DNA from: Actinocatenispora rupis
GTDB taxonomy: Bacteria > Actinomycetota > Actinomycetes > Mycobacteriales > Micromonosporaceae
Length of the DNA stretch: 64,000 nt
Assembly: GCF_016861975.1 (NCBI RefSeq)
Contig: NZ_BOMB01000038.1
Span: 80,988-144,987 of the forward strand
Direction: 5' to 3'
Position numbers and translations under genes: made by a program. Every line of letters begins with the position of its first letter. Positions within the stretch are counted from its first letter, which is position 1. Below, one piece after another: positions 25,995-34,595 of the stretch. The notes beneath the pieces were generated by a model that saw only the letters and a list, made by a program, of their open reading frames with translations, was not told where the DNA came from and did no database searches.

Positions 25995-26462
25995 TCAGTC
26001 CTCGGACTCCGGCGGCTCCCGCAACGGCTGCGGCCGGTTCTCCCACTTCGTCGACAGCGCGATCGTCGAGTGCGTACGCGCGATGCCGGGCACCCGGTTG
26101 AGTCGCCCGATCAGCGCCTCCAACTCGGCGATGGTGCCCACCCGTACCTTGCAGAGAAAGGACTCCTGGCCGGCCAGGAAATAGCAGGACTCGACCTCGG
26201 GAAGTTCGGAGAGCGCGGCGGCGATGTCGTCGGCCTCGCTCGAATCCGTCTGCACGATCCCGACGAGTGCGGTGACGCCGAGCCCGACGCGGTCCGCGTC
26301 CACCGCCGTCCGGTACCCGAGGATCACGCCGGTGGACTCCAGCTTCGACACCCGGTCGTGCACGGCCGGCGGCGACAGCCCGATCTGCCTGCCCAGCTCC
26401 GCGTACGTGAGGCGGGCGTTGGTCCGCAGCAGGTCGAGGATCTGCCGGTCGATCTTGTCCAC
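25995..26462 (-). CDS. Lrp/AsnC-family regulator
   Basis: A 155-aa feast/famine regulator: N-terminal HTH (IDRQILDLLRTNARLTYAEL, then IGLSPPAVHDRVSKLE) and C-terminal RAM ligand domain (ESCYFLAGQESFLCKVRV). A TAAACT box ends 6 nt before the GTG start, suggesting a leaderless transcript. It is divergent from bldC across about 340 bp. The ligand is probably an amino acid but is not known. Confidence 0.9.
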   Translation of the reverse strand: MDKIDRQILDLLRTNARLTYAELGRQIGLSPPAVHDRVSKLESTGVILGYRTAVDADRVGLGVTALVGIVQTDSSEADDIAAALSELPEVESCYFLAGQESFLCKVRVGTIAELEALIGRLNRVPGIARTHSTIALSTKWENRPQPLREPPESED

Positions 26463-26800
26463 CGCGACAGTTTAGAGGTGCAGAGAGTACGGCGTCGGAT
26501 GGCGAGGGCTCGTCCGGTCGAGTGGGTGATGAGTTGCCGTTCGCCGCTCTGAGGACACCTGACCTGTCACGATAGGCAACGGGCGGTCGGTTCGGTGTTG
26601 TAACCCGGTAGCGGATACCGACCGGCAAAAATCCCAACATCCGCCCACGTCAACAGCTCGGAGTGACAATATTCCTACAGACTGTCTAAGAAGTGTGCGT
26701 CGCCACAACACCCCATCGGGTGTCGTTCCGTTCATTTCCGGGACGCCGGAGGACGTCGGTGCTGTAATGGGTTCAGGGGAGTATGTACAAAGGGGGGGTC
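26463..26800. other. Divergent regulatory region between the Lrp gene and bldC
   Basis: About 340 bp, less GC-rich than its surroundings, with no supported gene. It contains AT-rich stretches (GACAATATTCC, GACTGTCTAAG) and a TAATGG box near 26765, fitting a long bldC promoter/leader. CGGGTGTCG and GGACGTCGG repeats lie close to the start. No known riboswitch is recognised. Confidence 0.5.
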
Positions 26801-27013
26801 GTGGAAAGTTCCGATCGGCTGCTCACACCGGGTGAGGTGGCCTCGCTGTTCCGGGTTGACCCGAAGACCGTGACACGGTGGGCTGCCGCCGGGCGCATCG
26901 GAAGCATCCGTACGCCTGGTGGTCACCGCCGGTTCCGCGAGTCTGAGGTCCGTGCGCTGCTCAGCGGCGACGAGGCCGGGTTCGCCGAGGAAAGCCAGCC
27001 AACGTCACGCTAG
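26801..27013 (+). CDS. bldC: BldC-family MerR-like developmental regulator
   Basis: Small DNA-binding protein of 70 aa (76 aa if ATG 26783 is used). It has the highly conserved core LLTPGEVASLFRVDPKTVTR and the wing IRTPGGHRRFRESEVRALL. In Streptomyces BldC delays differentiation by binding DNA as head-to-tail oligomers. GTG 26801 is preferred because a purine run (AAAGGGGGGG) precedes it; the ATG has its only purine run 3 nt away, which is too close. It converges with ubiX over a long inverted repeat. Confidence 0.93.
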   Translation: MESSDRLLTPGEVASLFRVDPKTVTRWAAAGRIGSIRTPGGHRRFRESEVRALLSGDEAGFAEESQPTSR

Positions 27014-27035
27014 GCCGGCAGCAACATCACAGACA

Positions 27036-27106
27036 GGAATCCGGCGGGCAGGCCGGACGCGGCACCGGGGTGTTTCACTCCGGGTCCGACGAGCCCGCCG
27101 GATTCC
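27036..27106. terminator. Long inverted repeat between bldC and ubiX
   Basis: GGAATCCGGCGGGC (27036-27049) and GCCCGCCGGATTCC (27093-27106) are perfect 14-bp complements separated by 43 bp. The right arm encodes the end of UbiX (Asn-Pro-Ala-Gly). The position between convergent genes suggests a bidirectional terminator or an mRNA 3' structure. Confidence 0.5.
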
Positions 27107-27776
27107 CGTTGTCCGGGTACGTCGCGTCCGCGTCGAGGCGCGCGGCGCCGAGCGTGCCCGACCACCGCTGGTAGAGGGTGTGCGGGACGTCCATCGCGTC
27201 CAGTACCCGACCGGCGACGAAGTCCACCAGCTGCTGCACGTCCCGCGCCCCGGCGTAGAACGCCGGACTGGCCGGCAGTACGGTCGCGCCCGCGTCGTGC
27301 AGGGCGAGCAGGTGTACCAGGTGGCTCCGTGACACCGGCGTCTCCCGCGGGACGACGACGACCGGCCGGTGCTCCTTCAGGTTGACGTCCGCGGCGCGCT
27401 GGAGCAGGTCCTTCGACAGGCCGAGCGCGATCCCCGCACACGCCGCCGTACTCGCCGGCACCACCACCATGCCCCGCGCCGGGTACGAGCCGGAGCTGGG
27501 TCCGGCGGCCAGGTCCGAGGCCGGCCAGTACGCGACGTCGGCGGTGGCGAGCTCGCGGCCGAGGAAACCGGACAGGTCGTCCTTCCAGCGGGCATCACGG
27601 ACGGCGAGGCCGGTCTCGTCGAGGATCGTCAGCCGGGCCGCCCGGGACACCACCAGGTCGACCGGCAGGCCCGCGTCGAGCAGCGCGGTCACCACGGCCC
27701 GCGCGTACGGCGTGCCGGAGGCGCCGGAGATCCCGACGATCCACGGCCGTCGCGCCACCCGTTCCACCGCCTGCAC
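27075..27776 (-). CDS. ubiX: UbiX-type flavin prenyltransferase
   Basis: A 233-aa flavoprotein that makes prenylated FMN, the cofactor of UbiD-type decarboxylases. It has the FMN-binding motif GISGASGTPYARA at the N-terminus, VVPASTAACAGIALGLSKDL in the middle and PRETPVSRSHLVHLL. GTG 27776 is the likely start; upstream sequence is not family-like. The matching UbiD gene is at 29297-30754 with a UbiA prenyltransferase between them, so it probably serves menaquinone synthesis. Confidence 0.93.
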   Translation of the reverse strand: MQAVERVARRPWIVGISGASGTPYARAVVTALLDAGLPVDLVVSRAARLTILDETGLAVRDARWKDDLSGFLGRELATADVAYWPASDLAAGPSSGSYPARGMVVVPASTAACAGIALGLSKDLLQRAADVNLKEHRPVVVVPRETPVSRSHLVHLLALHDAGATVLPASPAFYAGARDVQQLVDFVAGRVLDAMDVPHTLYQRWSGTLGAARLDADATYPDNGNPAGSSDPE

Positions 27777-27921
27777 GCCTTCACTCTGCCGCACCGACCA
27801 CCCCGCCGTACGCGGGCCCGGCGTACGCGTGGCCGCGGACACGAAGCGGGCACGGCAAGGCCCGGCGCGCGGGATGCGCACCGGGCCTGGTCGGTTCCGG
27901 TCCTTCGGCGACCGTACGGCC

Positions 27922-27979
27922 GGGGCGTGTCAGGTTCGGTCGAGCGAGCCGGCCGGCAACCTGTGACGACACGCCCTAG
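27922..27979. terminator. Hairpin element GGGCGTGTC...GACACGCCC
   Basis: GGGCGTGTCAGGTT (27923-27936) can pair with AACCTG plus GACACGCCC (27958-27976), leaving a small bulge. The right end GACACGCCCTAG (27968-27979) is the inverse of CTAGGGCGTGTC at 13067-13078. It follows the 59-aa gene and could be its terminator or a dispersed mini-repeat. Confidence 0.5.
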
Positions 27980-28155
27980 GGTTCCACCGTCAGGAACTCG
28001 TCGGTGTCGGTCCACCCGTCCACCGGGCCGTCACTGGCGCCATGCCCGCCGGCATGGTCTGCGACATGGTTCTCGTGGTCCTCGTCGGCGGGACGGCGGG
28101 GTGCCGGGGGCGTCGTTGCCGCGTCCAGCTCCCGCCAACTCGTTGATCTGGTCAT
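27976..28155 (-). CDS. Small acidic hypothetical protein (59 aa)
   Basis: A 59-aa frame with a strong ribosome binding site (GGGAGGTG, 3-4 nt from the ATG). It is Asp/Glu/His-rich in the middle (DEDHENHVADHAGGH) and acidic at the end (DTDEFLTVEP). There is no signal or membrane segment. A hairpin follows its stop. I do not recognise it. The good Shine-Dalgarno is the main support. Confidence 0.5.
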   Translation of the reverse strand: MTRSTSWRELDAATTPPAPRRPADEDHENHVADHAGGHGASDGPVDGWTDTDEFLTVEP

Positions 28156-28412
28156 GAGCACCTCCCTACCCCCAAGGCCGCCGGGCGCCGGGGTGAGTCC
28201 GGCGCCGTCAACGGGAAACGGGGGCAGACTTCCAGGATCGCGGAATGTGAATCTACCGTCCACCGTCCGTACGGCCGACCGCGCTCCGCGAGAATGAGGC
28301 CGCCACCACAGCCCTGACTCCGACCAGTGAAACCGAGCCACGAGTCGCCCCGGTTGTCGCCGGGTACGTTTCCGGTACCGAGCGGGTTTCGGGCCGGTTG
28401 CGCGCCGACCGG

Positions 28413-29300
28413 TCAGGGGCGAAGTCCTTGCAGGACAACGAGATCCGCCACGGCGAAGACGAACAGGACGATGCCGACGACACCGTTCGCGGTGAAGAAG
28501 GCGCGGTTCATCCGGGACAGGTCGGTCGGCCGTACGATCACGTGCTCGTACGCCAGCACCACCGCGGTGACGGCGAGCCCGACCCACCAGATCACCCCGA
28601 ATCCGGCCAGTACACCGAACCACGCGTACAGCGCGAGGGTCGCGACATGGGTGACGACGGAGGCGCGCAGGGCGTTGGCCACGCCGAACCGGACCGGCAC
28701 GCTGCGTACGCCGATGCGACGGTCCACGTCGACGTCCTGGCAGGCGTACATGAGGTCGAAGCCGCCGATCCAGGTGCCGACCGCGAGCCCGAGCGCGAAC
28801 GCCGTCCACGACCAGTGCCCGGTGACGCCGATCCACGCGCCGATCGGCGCGATCGCCTGCGCCAGGCCGAGAAACACCTGCGGGAAGTCGGTGAAGCGCT
28901 TCGCGTACGAGTAGATGATCAGGAAGAACAGCGCGATCGGCGACAGCACCAGGCACAGCCAGTTCAGCAGGGCGGCGCTGGCGAAGAACACCACCAACGA
29001 CACCCCGAGCCCCGTGTACGCGGTGCGCAACGACAGCGCGCCGGTGACCAGCTCGCGCTGCGCGGTACGCGGGTTCTGCGCGTCGATGTGCCGGTCGATG
29101 ATGCGGTTGGCGGCCATCGCGACCGTACGCGCGGACACCATCGCCACGGTGATCACCAGCAGCGTCAGCCACTGTACGTGCGGCGTCATCGCCGTCAGCG
29201 CCGCGATGTACGCGAAGGGCAGCGCGAAGACCGAGTGCTCGATCATCACCAGCCGCAGGAACGACCGGACCTTGCCGTGGCTCTCCGCGGTCGCCGTCAC
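28413..29300 (-). CDS. mqnP: UbiA-family prenyltransferase of menaquinone synthesis (MqnP-like)
   Basis: Integral membrane prenyltransferase of 295 aa with about eight TM helices. The first Asp-rich motif is seen as NRIIDRHIDAQNPRT, and the second as YACQDVDVDRRIGVRSVP. The GTG start overlaps the UbiD TGA (GTGA), so the two are coupled. Together with UbiX and UbiD it matches the late futalosine pathway, where dihydroxynaphthoate is prenylated and decarboxylated. A 4-hydroxybenzoate prenyltransferase role is less likely in an actinomycete. Confidence 0.88.
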   Translation of the reverse strand: MTATAESHGKVRSFLRLVMIEHSVFALPFAYIAALTAMTPHVQWLTLLVITVAMVSARTVAMAANRIIDRHIDAQNPRTAQRELVTGALSLRTAYTGLGVSLVVFFASAALLNWLCLVLSPIALFFLIIYSYAKRFTDFPQVFLGLAQAIAPIGAWIGVTGHWSWTAFALGLAVGTWIGGFDLMYACQDVDVDRRIGVRSVPVRFGVANALRASVVTHVATLALYAWFGVLAGFGVIWWVGLAVTAVVLAYEHVIVRPTDLSRMNRAFFTANGVVGIVLFVFAVADLVVLQGLRP

Positions 29301-30754
29301 AGGCCGTACTCCGACCATCGTTTGTCCACTGTGGACACTGTCGCCGGGTCCATCGTCATCATCTCCGGCCACTCCCGCGTGTAGCCCTCGCTCGGCAGCT
29401 TCCGCGTCGCGTCCACGCCCAGCTTCCCCCCGAAGAACTGGTGGTACGACGAGTGATCGAGGTGGTCGACCGGCCCCTCCGACACCACGATGTCGTGCAG
29501 GTAGTCCACGTTCCCGAACGCGCGGAACGACACCTCGCGCAGGTCGTGCACGTCGCAGTCGGCGTCCACCACGACCACCAGCTTCGTCAACGACAACAGG
29601 TGCGCGCCCCACACCGCGTGCATCACCTTCTGCGCCTGCTTCGGGTACCGCTTGTCGATGGACACGATCAGGCAGTTGTGGAAGACGCCCGGCTCCGGCA
29701 TGTTCATGTCGACGATGTCCGGAATGAGGATCTTGATCAGCGGCAGGAAGATCCGCTCGGTCGCCTTGCCCAGGCCGAAGTCCTCCTGCGGCGGCTTCGA
29801 CGTCACGATCGACTGGTACACCGGGTTCCGTTGCGTCGTCATGCATTCCACGTGCAGTACCGGGAAGGGCTCGACCGGGGTGTAGAAGCCGGTGTGGTCG
29901 CCGAACGGACCCTCCGGGGCGCGCTCCCCCGGCTCGATCCAGCCCTCCAGCACCACCTGCGCGTTCGCCGGTACCTGGAGCGGCACGGTCCGGCAGTCGA
30001 CCATCTCGACGCGCTCACCCCGCAGGAACCCCGCGAACAGGTACTCGTCGATGTCGCCCGGCAGCGGTGCGGACGCCGCGTACGACACGGCGGGGTCGCA
30101 GCCGAACGCGACGGCGACCGGCAGCCGCTGGCCGAGCCGTTCGGCGACGGCGTGGTGCGCGGTGGAGTCCTTGTGGATCTGCCAGTGCATGCCGAGCGTG
30201 TTGCGCGAGTGCTGCTGCAACCGGTACAGGCCGAGGTTGCGTTTGCCCGTCTCGGGATGCTTCGTGTGGGTGAGCCCGAAGTTGTGGTAGATGCCGCCGT
30301 CGCCGGGCCACACCTGGAGCCCGGGCAGCCGACCCAGGTCCACGTCGTCGCCGGAGTACACGACCTCCTGGCAGGGGGCCGCCTTGACGTGCTTCGGCGG
30401 TACGGCCTTGAGCTGGGCCAGCTTGCCGAACGCCTCGCGCAGGCCGCCGAACCCGACCGGCAGTTCGAGCTTCACCAGTTCGGCGATCCGGGCGCCGATC
30501 TCGTCCACGTCCCGTACGCCGAGGGCGAGGGACGTGCGCCGCCGCGTACCGAAGAGGTTCATGAGGATCGGCATGTCGCCGCGGGTCGGGCGCTCGAACA
30601 GCAGGGCCGGGCCGCCCGCCCGGACGACCCGCTGGGTGATCTCGCTGATCTCCAGCGTCGGGTCGACCGGCACCCGCACCCGCTTCAGCTCGCCGGCCTT
30701 CTCCAGCCGGCGCAGGAAGTCGGGCAGATCCTTGTACGGGTAGCCATGAGCCAT
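29297..30754 (-). CDS. UbiD-family decarboxylase of menaquinone synthesis (MqnL-like)
   Basis: A 485-aa prenyl-FMN-dependent decarboxylase. Typical segments are YHNFGLTHTKHPETGKRNLG, GMHWQIHKDS, the region EGPFGDHTGFYTP with catalytic-site residues, and the end motif KLPSEGYTREWP. It heads the UbiD-MqnP overlapping pair, and the UbiX needed for its cofactor is encoded 1.5 kb downstream. No ribosome binding site is clear before the ATG. It is divergent from the TMEM175 gene. Confidence 0.92.
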   Translation of the reverse strand: MAHGYPYKDLPDFLRRLEKAGELKRVRVPVDPTLEISEITQRVVRAGGPALLFERPTRGDMPILMNLFGTRRRTSLALGVRDVDEIGARIAELVKLELPVGFGGLREAFGKLAQLKAVPPKHVKAAPCQEVVYSGDDVDLGRLPGLQVWPGDGGIYHNFGLTHTKHPETGKRNLGLYRLQQHSRNTLGMHWQIHKDSTAHHAVAERLGQRLPVAVAFGCDPAVSYAASAPLPGDIDEYLFAGFLRGERVEMVDCRTVPLQVPANAQVVLEGWIEPGERAPEGPFGDHTGFYTPVEPFPVLHVECMTTQRNPVYQSIVTSKPPQEDFGLGKATERIFLPLIKILIPDIVDMNMPEPGVFHNCLIVSIDKRYPKQAQKVMHAVWGAHLLSLTKLVVVVDADCDVHDLREVSFRAFGNVDYLHDIVVSEGPVDHLDHSSYHQFFGGKLGVDATRKLPSEGYTREWPEMMTMDPATVSTVDKRWSEYGL

Positions 30755-30937
30755 GCGTCAAGTCTCGCAAGCCCCGCCGGCGACCCGACGGCGGCCGTCC
30801 CGCGACCGGGGTCACCGCCCCCGGGCGCCGGTTTGGCAGACTTCTCGCGCCGCCCCGGCGCCGGACCCCGCACCGCCTCGACGGCGGGCCGCCGGGCCAG
30901 GTACGCCACGATCCCCTCACCGACCGTCAGGACCCCG

Positions 30938-31669
30938 ATGGACAACGATCCGAACACCCCCGAGACTCCCGCCGAACTCGCCGCGCGCGTACGCGAGGAG
31001 GAGCGCCTCACCCGGGTCGAGGTCGAGTTCGCCGCCGCGGAGCGGTTGACGTTCTTCTCCGACGCGGTGGTCGCGATCGCGATCACGCTGCTCGCCATCG
31101 AACTGCCGGTCCCGCACGGCAACACCGTCGCGCAGCTGCTGCACGGCATGCACGAGGACCTGATGGAGTACATCGCGTTCTTCATCAGCTTCACCGTGAT
31201 CGGCATGCACTGGGTGGGCCACCACACCGTCTTCCGCTGGCTGCGCCGGCTGGACGGGCGGCTCCGCCAGTTCAACCTGCTCTGGCTGCTGACGATCGTG
31301 CTCACGCCGTTCGCCACGAAGCTGCTGATGGAGGACAGCGAGCACGGCTTCCCCCTCCAGTTCGGGGTGTACGCGGCGGTCCAGGCGGTGTCCGGCGTGC
31401 TGTTCGTCCTGATGGCGCGGGAGATGGCGAAGTACAAGCTGCTGCGGGACGGCGCGCCGGCCACGCTGATCTCCAACTCGTACCTGCGGTCCGGCGTGAT
31501 GGCGTCGGCGTTCGCGGTGTCGATCCCGATCGCGTTCGTCAGCCACGAGTTCTCGTACGCGGTGTGGATCCTCATGCCGGCCGTCATGCGGCTGGCGAAG
31601 GTACTGCGGGACCGCCGGCAGGCCACGGCGGACGCGTCGTCACCTCACCCGCAGGACGACGTTAAGTAG
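30938..31669 (+). CDS. TMEM175-family potassium channel (DUF1211)
   Basis: A 243-aa membrane protein with about six helices. It carries the family motif FSDAVVAIAITLLAIEL near residue 42, the FSDxxxAIxxT pattern that lines the pore in bacterial TMEM175 channels. A hydrophilic, Glu-rich N-terminus precedes it. Bacterial members form tetrameric K+ leak channels. The stop TAG runs into a 7-bp inverted repeat. Confidence 0.88.
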   Translation: MDNDPNTPETPAELAARVREEERLTRVEVEFAAAERLTFFSDAVVAIAITLLAIELPVPHGNTVAQLLHGMHEDLMEYIAFFISFTVIGMHWVGHHTVFRWLRRLDGRLRQFNLLWLLTIVLTPFATKLLMEDSEHGFPLQFGVYAAVQAVSGVLFVLMAREMAKYKLLRDGAPATLISNSYLRSGVMASAFAVSIPIAFVSHEFSYAVWILMPAVMRLAKVLRDRRQATADASSPHPQDDVK

Positions 31670-31686
31670 TCACGTAAACACGTGAC
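31669..31686. promoter_or_regulatory. Inverted repeat GTCACGT-N4-ACGTGAC
   Basis: A perfect 7-bp inverted repeat with a 4-bp AAAC spacer starts at the last base of the TMEM175 stop and lies about 90 bp before the secreted-protein gene. The symmetry and lack of a T tract suit an operator more than a terminator. Confidence 0.4.
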
Positions 31687-31772
31687 GTCGCGTACGGGTG
31701 GTCGGGCGGTCGCGTGCCGCCCGCGGCGCGTACCAGCGGCACACCGGCGACCACCTGCCGGAGGTACATCGG

Positions 31773-32636
31773 ATGGCGCCGCGTACGGCCGCCCTGTTCA
31801 CCCTGCCGCTGCTCGGCCTCGGCTGGCTCGTCGGCGCGCACCCGACCGCGCCGGCGCTGCCCGACTGCCCCGCGCACGCCGCCCGCCCCGACCGCGCGCC
31901 CGAGTCCGGCCCGCCGACCGGCCCCCACCCCGGGAACGCCTGCCGCGCCGTCCCCACCGAGGTACGCGACGGCGCGCCCAGTACGCCCGCGGTGTCGCCG
32001 CCGACCGAGGACGCCACCGGGTACCGGCACCTCGGCGCCATGACCGACGGCACGTACTCCGCGGTCACCGGCGGCCTGACCGTCCGCGACCCCGGCGTAC
32101 GGCAGGGCACGCACGACTTCCTCGCCACCCGGTTCATGGCACGCGGCGACGTGTCCGGGAGTACCAGGTGGTTGGAGGCGGGGTGGTCGGAGAACGGGTG
32201 GAAGGACGGCGCCCAGCACGTCTACACGTACGACACGACCACGATGACGTGGTCCTGGTACGGCCAGTACGAAATCCACGACGGGGACCGGATCCACCTG
32301 GCGCTCGGTTCCGGCGCGACCGGCCGCGACGGCACCACGTGGCGCGCCTGGCTGTGGTGGGGCGACCGGTGGAACCTGCTCGCCGCGCCGACCCTGCCGT
32401 TCGGCCCCCGCACCCAGATCGAGCAGTACGTCGAGGTCTACGTGGACCCGGCGCGCGGCGGCAGCTACCCGGTGCCGGCGGTCGACGTGGACGACGTGAC
32501 CGTGCAGCCGCGGCCCGGCGACGGCTTCACCCCGTGGCGCGACCCCGCCGTCCCCACCACCACGTCCCCGCCCTACTACGGGTACTGCGTCGACTGGCGT
32601 ATCCGGTGGTCCGACTGGTCGGCGCGCAGCTGCTGA
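31773..32636 (+). CDS. Secreted protein of unknown function
   Basis: A 287-aa protein with a Sec signal peptide (residues 1-26, ALFTLPLLGLGWLVGAHP). The mature part is rich in Trp and Tyr (MTWSWYGQYEIHDGDRI, WRAWLWWGDRWNLL) and has paired Cys at residues 36, 57, 277 and 287, which may form disulfides outside the cell. It ends in Cys. GGAGG lies 8 nt before the ATG, which decides the start. No enzyme motif or family is recognised. Confidence 0.7.
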   Translation: MAPRTAALFTLPLLGLGWLVGAHPTAPALPDCPAHAARPDRAPESGPPTGPHPGNACRAVPTEVRDGAPSTPAVSPPTEDATGYRHLGAMTDGTYSAVTGGLTVRDPGVRQGTHDFLATRFMARGDVSGSTRWLEAGWSENGWKDGAQHVYTYDTTTMTWSWYGQYEIHDGDRIHLALGSGATGRDGTTWRAWLWWGDRWNLLAAPTLPFGPRTQIEQYVEVYVDPARGGSYPVPAVDVDDVTVQPRPGDGFTPWRDPAVPTTTSPPYYGYCVDWRIRWSDWSARSC

Positions 32637-32644
32637 GCCGGCGG

Positions 32645-33712
32645 TCAGAACTCGACGCCGACCAGTATCGGCTCGGGGTGCAGGACCACGTCGAACGTCT
32701 TCGCCACGCCGTCCCGGATCTCCCGGGCCAGGTCCAGCAGCTCCGCGGTGGTGCCGTGGTCGGAGTTCGTCAGCGCGAGCGTGTGCTTCGACGAGATCGC
32801 CACCCGGCCCCGCCGGTACCCCTTGGTGAAGCCGGCGCGCTCGATCAGCCACGCCGCCGGCACCTTGCGGTCGTCCCCCGCCGGCCACGACGGCACCGGT
32901 ACGTCCGGGCCGAGCAGGTCGGCGCACCGCGTCACGAGCCCCTCGTACGCCGCGGCGGACAGCACCGGGTTGGTGAAGAACGAGCCGACGCTCCGGGTGT
33001 CCGGATCGTCGGCGTCGAGCACCATGCCTTTGCCGCGCCGCAGATCCAGCACGGCGTCCCGGACGAGCGGCAGCGGCGCCCGGTCACCGGTGTCGACGCC
33101 CAACGTCCGGGCCAGTTCGGCGTACCGGACGGGCATCGAGTCGCCGCCCTCGTACAGCACGAAGCTGACGGACAGCACCACCCACCGGTCCACCCCCTTG
33201 AACCGGCTCGTCCGGTACGCGAAGCCGCACTCGTCGGCCCGCAGTGACCGCGTCTCGCCGCTCTCCCGGTCGTACGCGGTGACCTCGACGATGGTCTGCG
33301 CGACCTCCTGGCCGTACGCCCCGACGTTCTGGATGGGGGTGGCGCCGGCCGAGCCGGGAATGCCGGACAGCGCCTCGATACCGGCCCAGCCCTGGGCGAC
33401 GGCCGCCTCGACCACCGTGTCCCACGACATCCCCGCCGGTACGGTCAGGGCCACCCGGCCGTCGCCGCCGCGGCCGAACCGCAGGCCCTCGCCGCCGGCC
33501 CGGAGCAGCAGTACCCGGCCGGCGAAGCCGGCGTCGGCGACCACCACGTTCGACCCGCCGGCCAGGATGAGCAGCGGCTCCCCGGCCTCGTCGGCGCTTC
33601 GTACCGTTTCGACGATCTCTTCGGCATTGGTGACCTCCGTCACCCTGGCCGCGGGACCGCCCAGGCCGAGCGTTGTGTAGTCACCCAGAAACTCTTGACT
33701 GACGTCGCGCAC
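32645..33712 (-). CDS. murB: UDP-N-acetylenolpyruvoylglucosamine reductase
   Basis: FAD enzyme that reduces UDP-GlcNAc-enolpyruvate to UDP-MurNAc in peptidoglycan synthesis, 355 aa. FAD-binding GGSNVVVAD and SGIPGSAGATPIQNVGAYG are clear. RSVGSFFTNP (near residue 241) holds the catalytic Ser, and the late Glu is in HPEP. A TAGGCT box ends 6 nt before the GTG. The palindrome AGCCTAGGCT (33720-33729) can also serve as the -10 of the divergent gene. Confidence 0.96.
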   Translation of the reverse strand: MRDVSQEFLGDYTTLGLGGPAARVTEVTNAEEIVETVRSADEAGEPLLILAGGSNVVVADAGFAGRVLLLRAGGEGLRFGRGGDGRVALTVPAGMSWDTVVEAAVAQGWAGIEALSGIPGSAGATPIQNVGAYGQEVAQTIVEVTAYDRESGETRSLRADECGFAYRTSRFKGVDRWVVLSVSFVLYEGGDSMPVRYAELARTLGVDTGDRAPLPLVRDAVLDLRRGKGMVLDADDPDTRSVGSFFTNPVLSAAAYEGLVTRCADLLGPDVPVPSWPAGDDRKVPAAWLIERAGFTKGYRRGRVAISSKHTLALTNSDHGTTAELLDLAREIRDGVAKTFDVVLHPEPILVGVEF

Positions 33713-33769
33713 CCGGCAAGCCTAGGCTCAATGGTGACGGGCCATCCCGACGGATGGGGGGTGACCGCG

Positions 33770-34525
33770 ATGAGCAGGGGTTCCGCCCGACCGGGCAAGG
33801 AATTCTGGCTGGCCGCGCTGCGGCACGACGGGGTCCTGCTCGGCCACTCGGCCGTCGCGGACGCGCTGGAGGTCCCACTCCCCGACCGCCCCGGCGTACG
33901 GGTCGCGGACCTCCTCGGCACGCTCGGCTCCGAGTACCGGTGGGTCTGTGGTCACCTGACCCGGGGCACCACCAGCCGACCCGAACGCGCCCTCCCCGAA
34001 CCGCCCGAGGGACTCGACGTACTCGACTGGTGGCTCGACGCGTACCGGACGCTGCTGGCGACGTTGGACCGCGTCGACGCCGACCTGCCCGCCTGGAACT
34101 GGGCGCCGCAGCCGCGCAAGGCCATCTTCTGGCACCGGCGGATGGCGCACCTGACGGCGCTCGACCGCTGGGACGTCCAGCTCGCCACCGGTACGCCGGA
34201 GCCGCTGGAGGCCAAGACCGCCTCCGACGGCGTCACCGAACTCTTCGACACGCTGCTCGCCGCCGGTCGCGGCACGCACACCCACGACCCGACCGGCGTC
34301 GTCCGACTCATCGCCACCGACACCGGGTACGAGTGGCTCGTACGGCTGCGCGACCCCGGCATCACGTTGCTCGACATGAGCGGCCACAACCCGCCGAAGG
34401 TGCAGGCCGTCGCCGCCGGTACGGCCAGCGACCTGCTGCTCGCGCTCACCGGACGGATCGGCTTCGACCTCGTCACCACGGCCGGGGACGGTCGGCTGCT
34501 GACCCAGCTCATGCCGGAGTCGTGA
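33770..34525 (+). CDS. Maleylpyruvate isomerase-like protein without metal ligands
   Basis: A 251-aa protein of the DinB/MDMPI superfamily (mycothiol-dependent maleylpyruvate isomerase-like). Compared with the neighbour at 34596, the three expected metal ligands are replaced: Thr51 for His, Leu128 for Glu and Asp132 for His (AHLTALDRWD versus AHELAMHRWD). Other family landmarks (AWNWAPQ, FWHRR, GTASDLLLALTGR) remain. It is therefore probably not a metal enzyme and may be a regulatory or structural partner. GGGGGGTGA supports ATG 33770; the earlier ATG at 33731 is an alternative. Confidence 0.85.
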   Translation: MSRGSARPGKEFWLAALRHDGVLLGHSAVADALEVPLPDRPGVRVADLLGTLGSEYRWVCGHLTRGTTSRPERALPEPPEGLDVLDWWLDAYRTLLATLDRVDADLPAWNWAPQPRKAIFWHRRMAHLTALDRWDVQLATGTPEPLEAKTASDGVTELFDTLLAAGRGTHTHDPTGVVRLIATDTGYEWLVRLRDPGITLLDMSGHNPPKVQAVAAGTASDLLLALTGRIGFDLVTTAGDGRLLTQLMPES

Positions 34526-34595
34526 CCCGCTTGTCGCGTACCGTGGCGGATCTGCTATCCCTGGTGTCTCGTCGACTCGGTACGGGAGGCATGCG

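Noticed and set aside
26783..26800. ATG 26783 as bldC start
   Set aside because: Possible, but its purine run is only 3 nt away; GTG 26801 has a better placed purine run and gives the usual family length.
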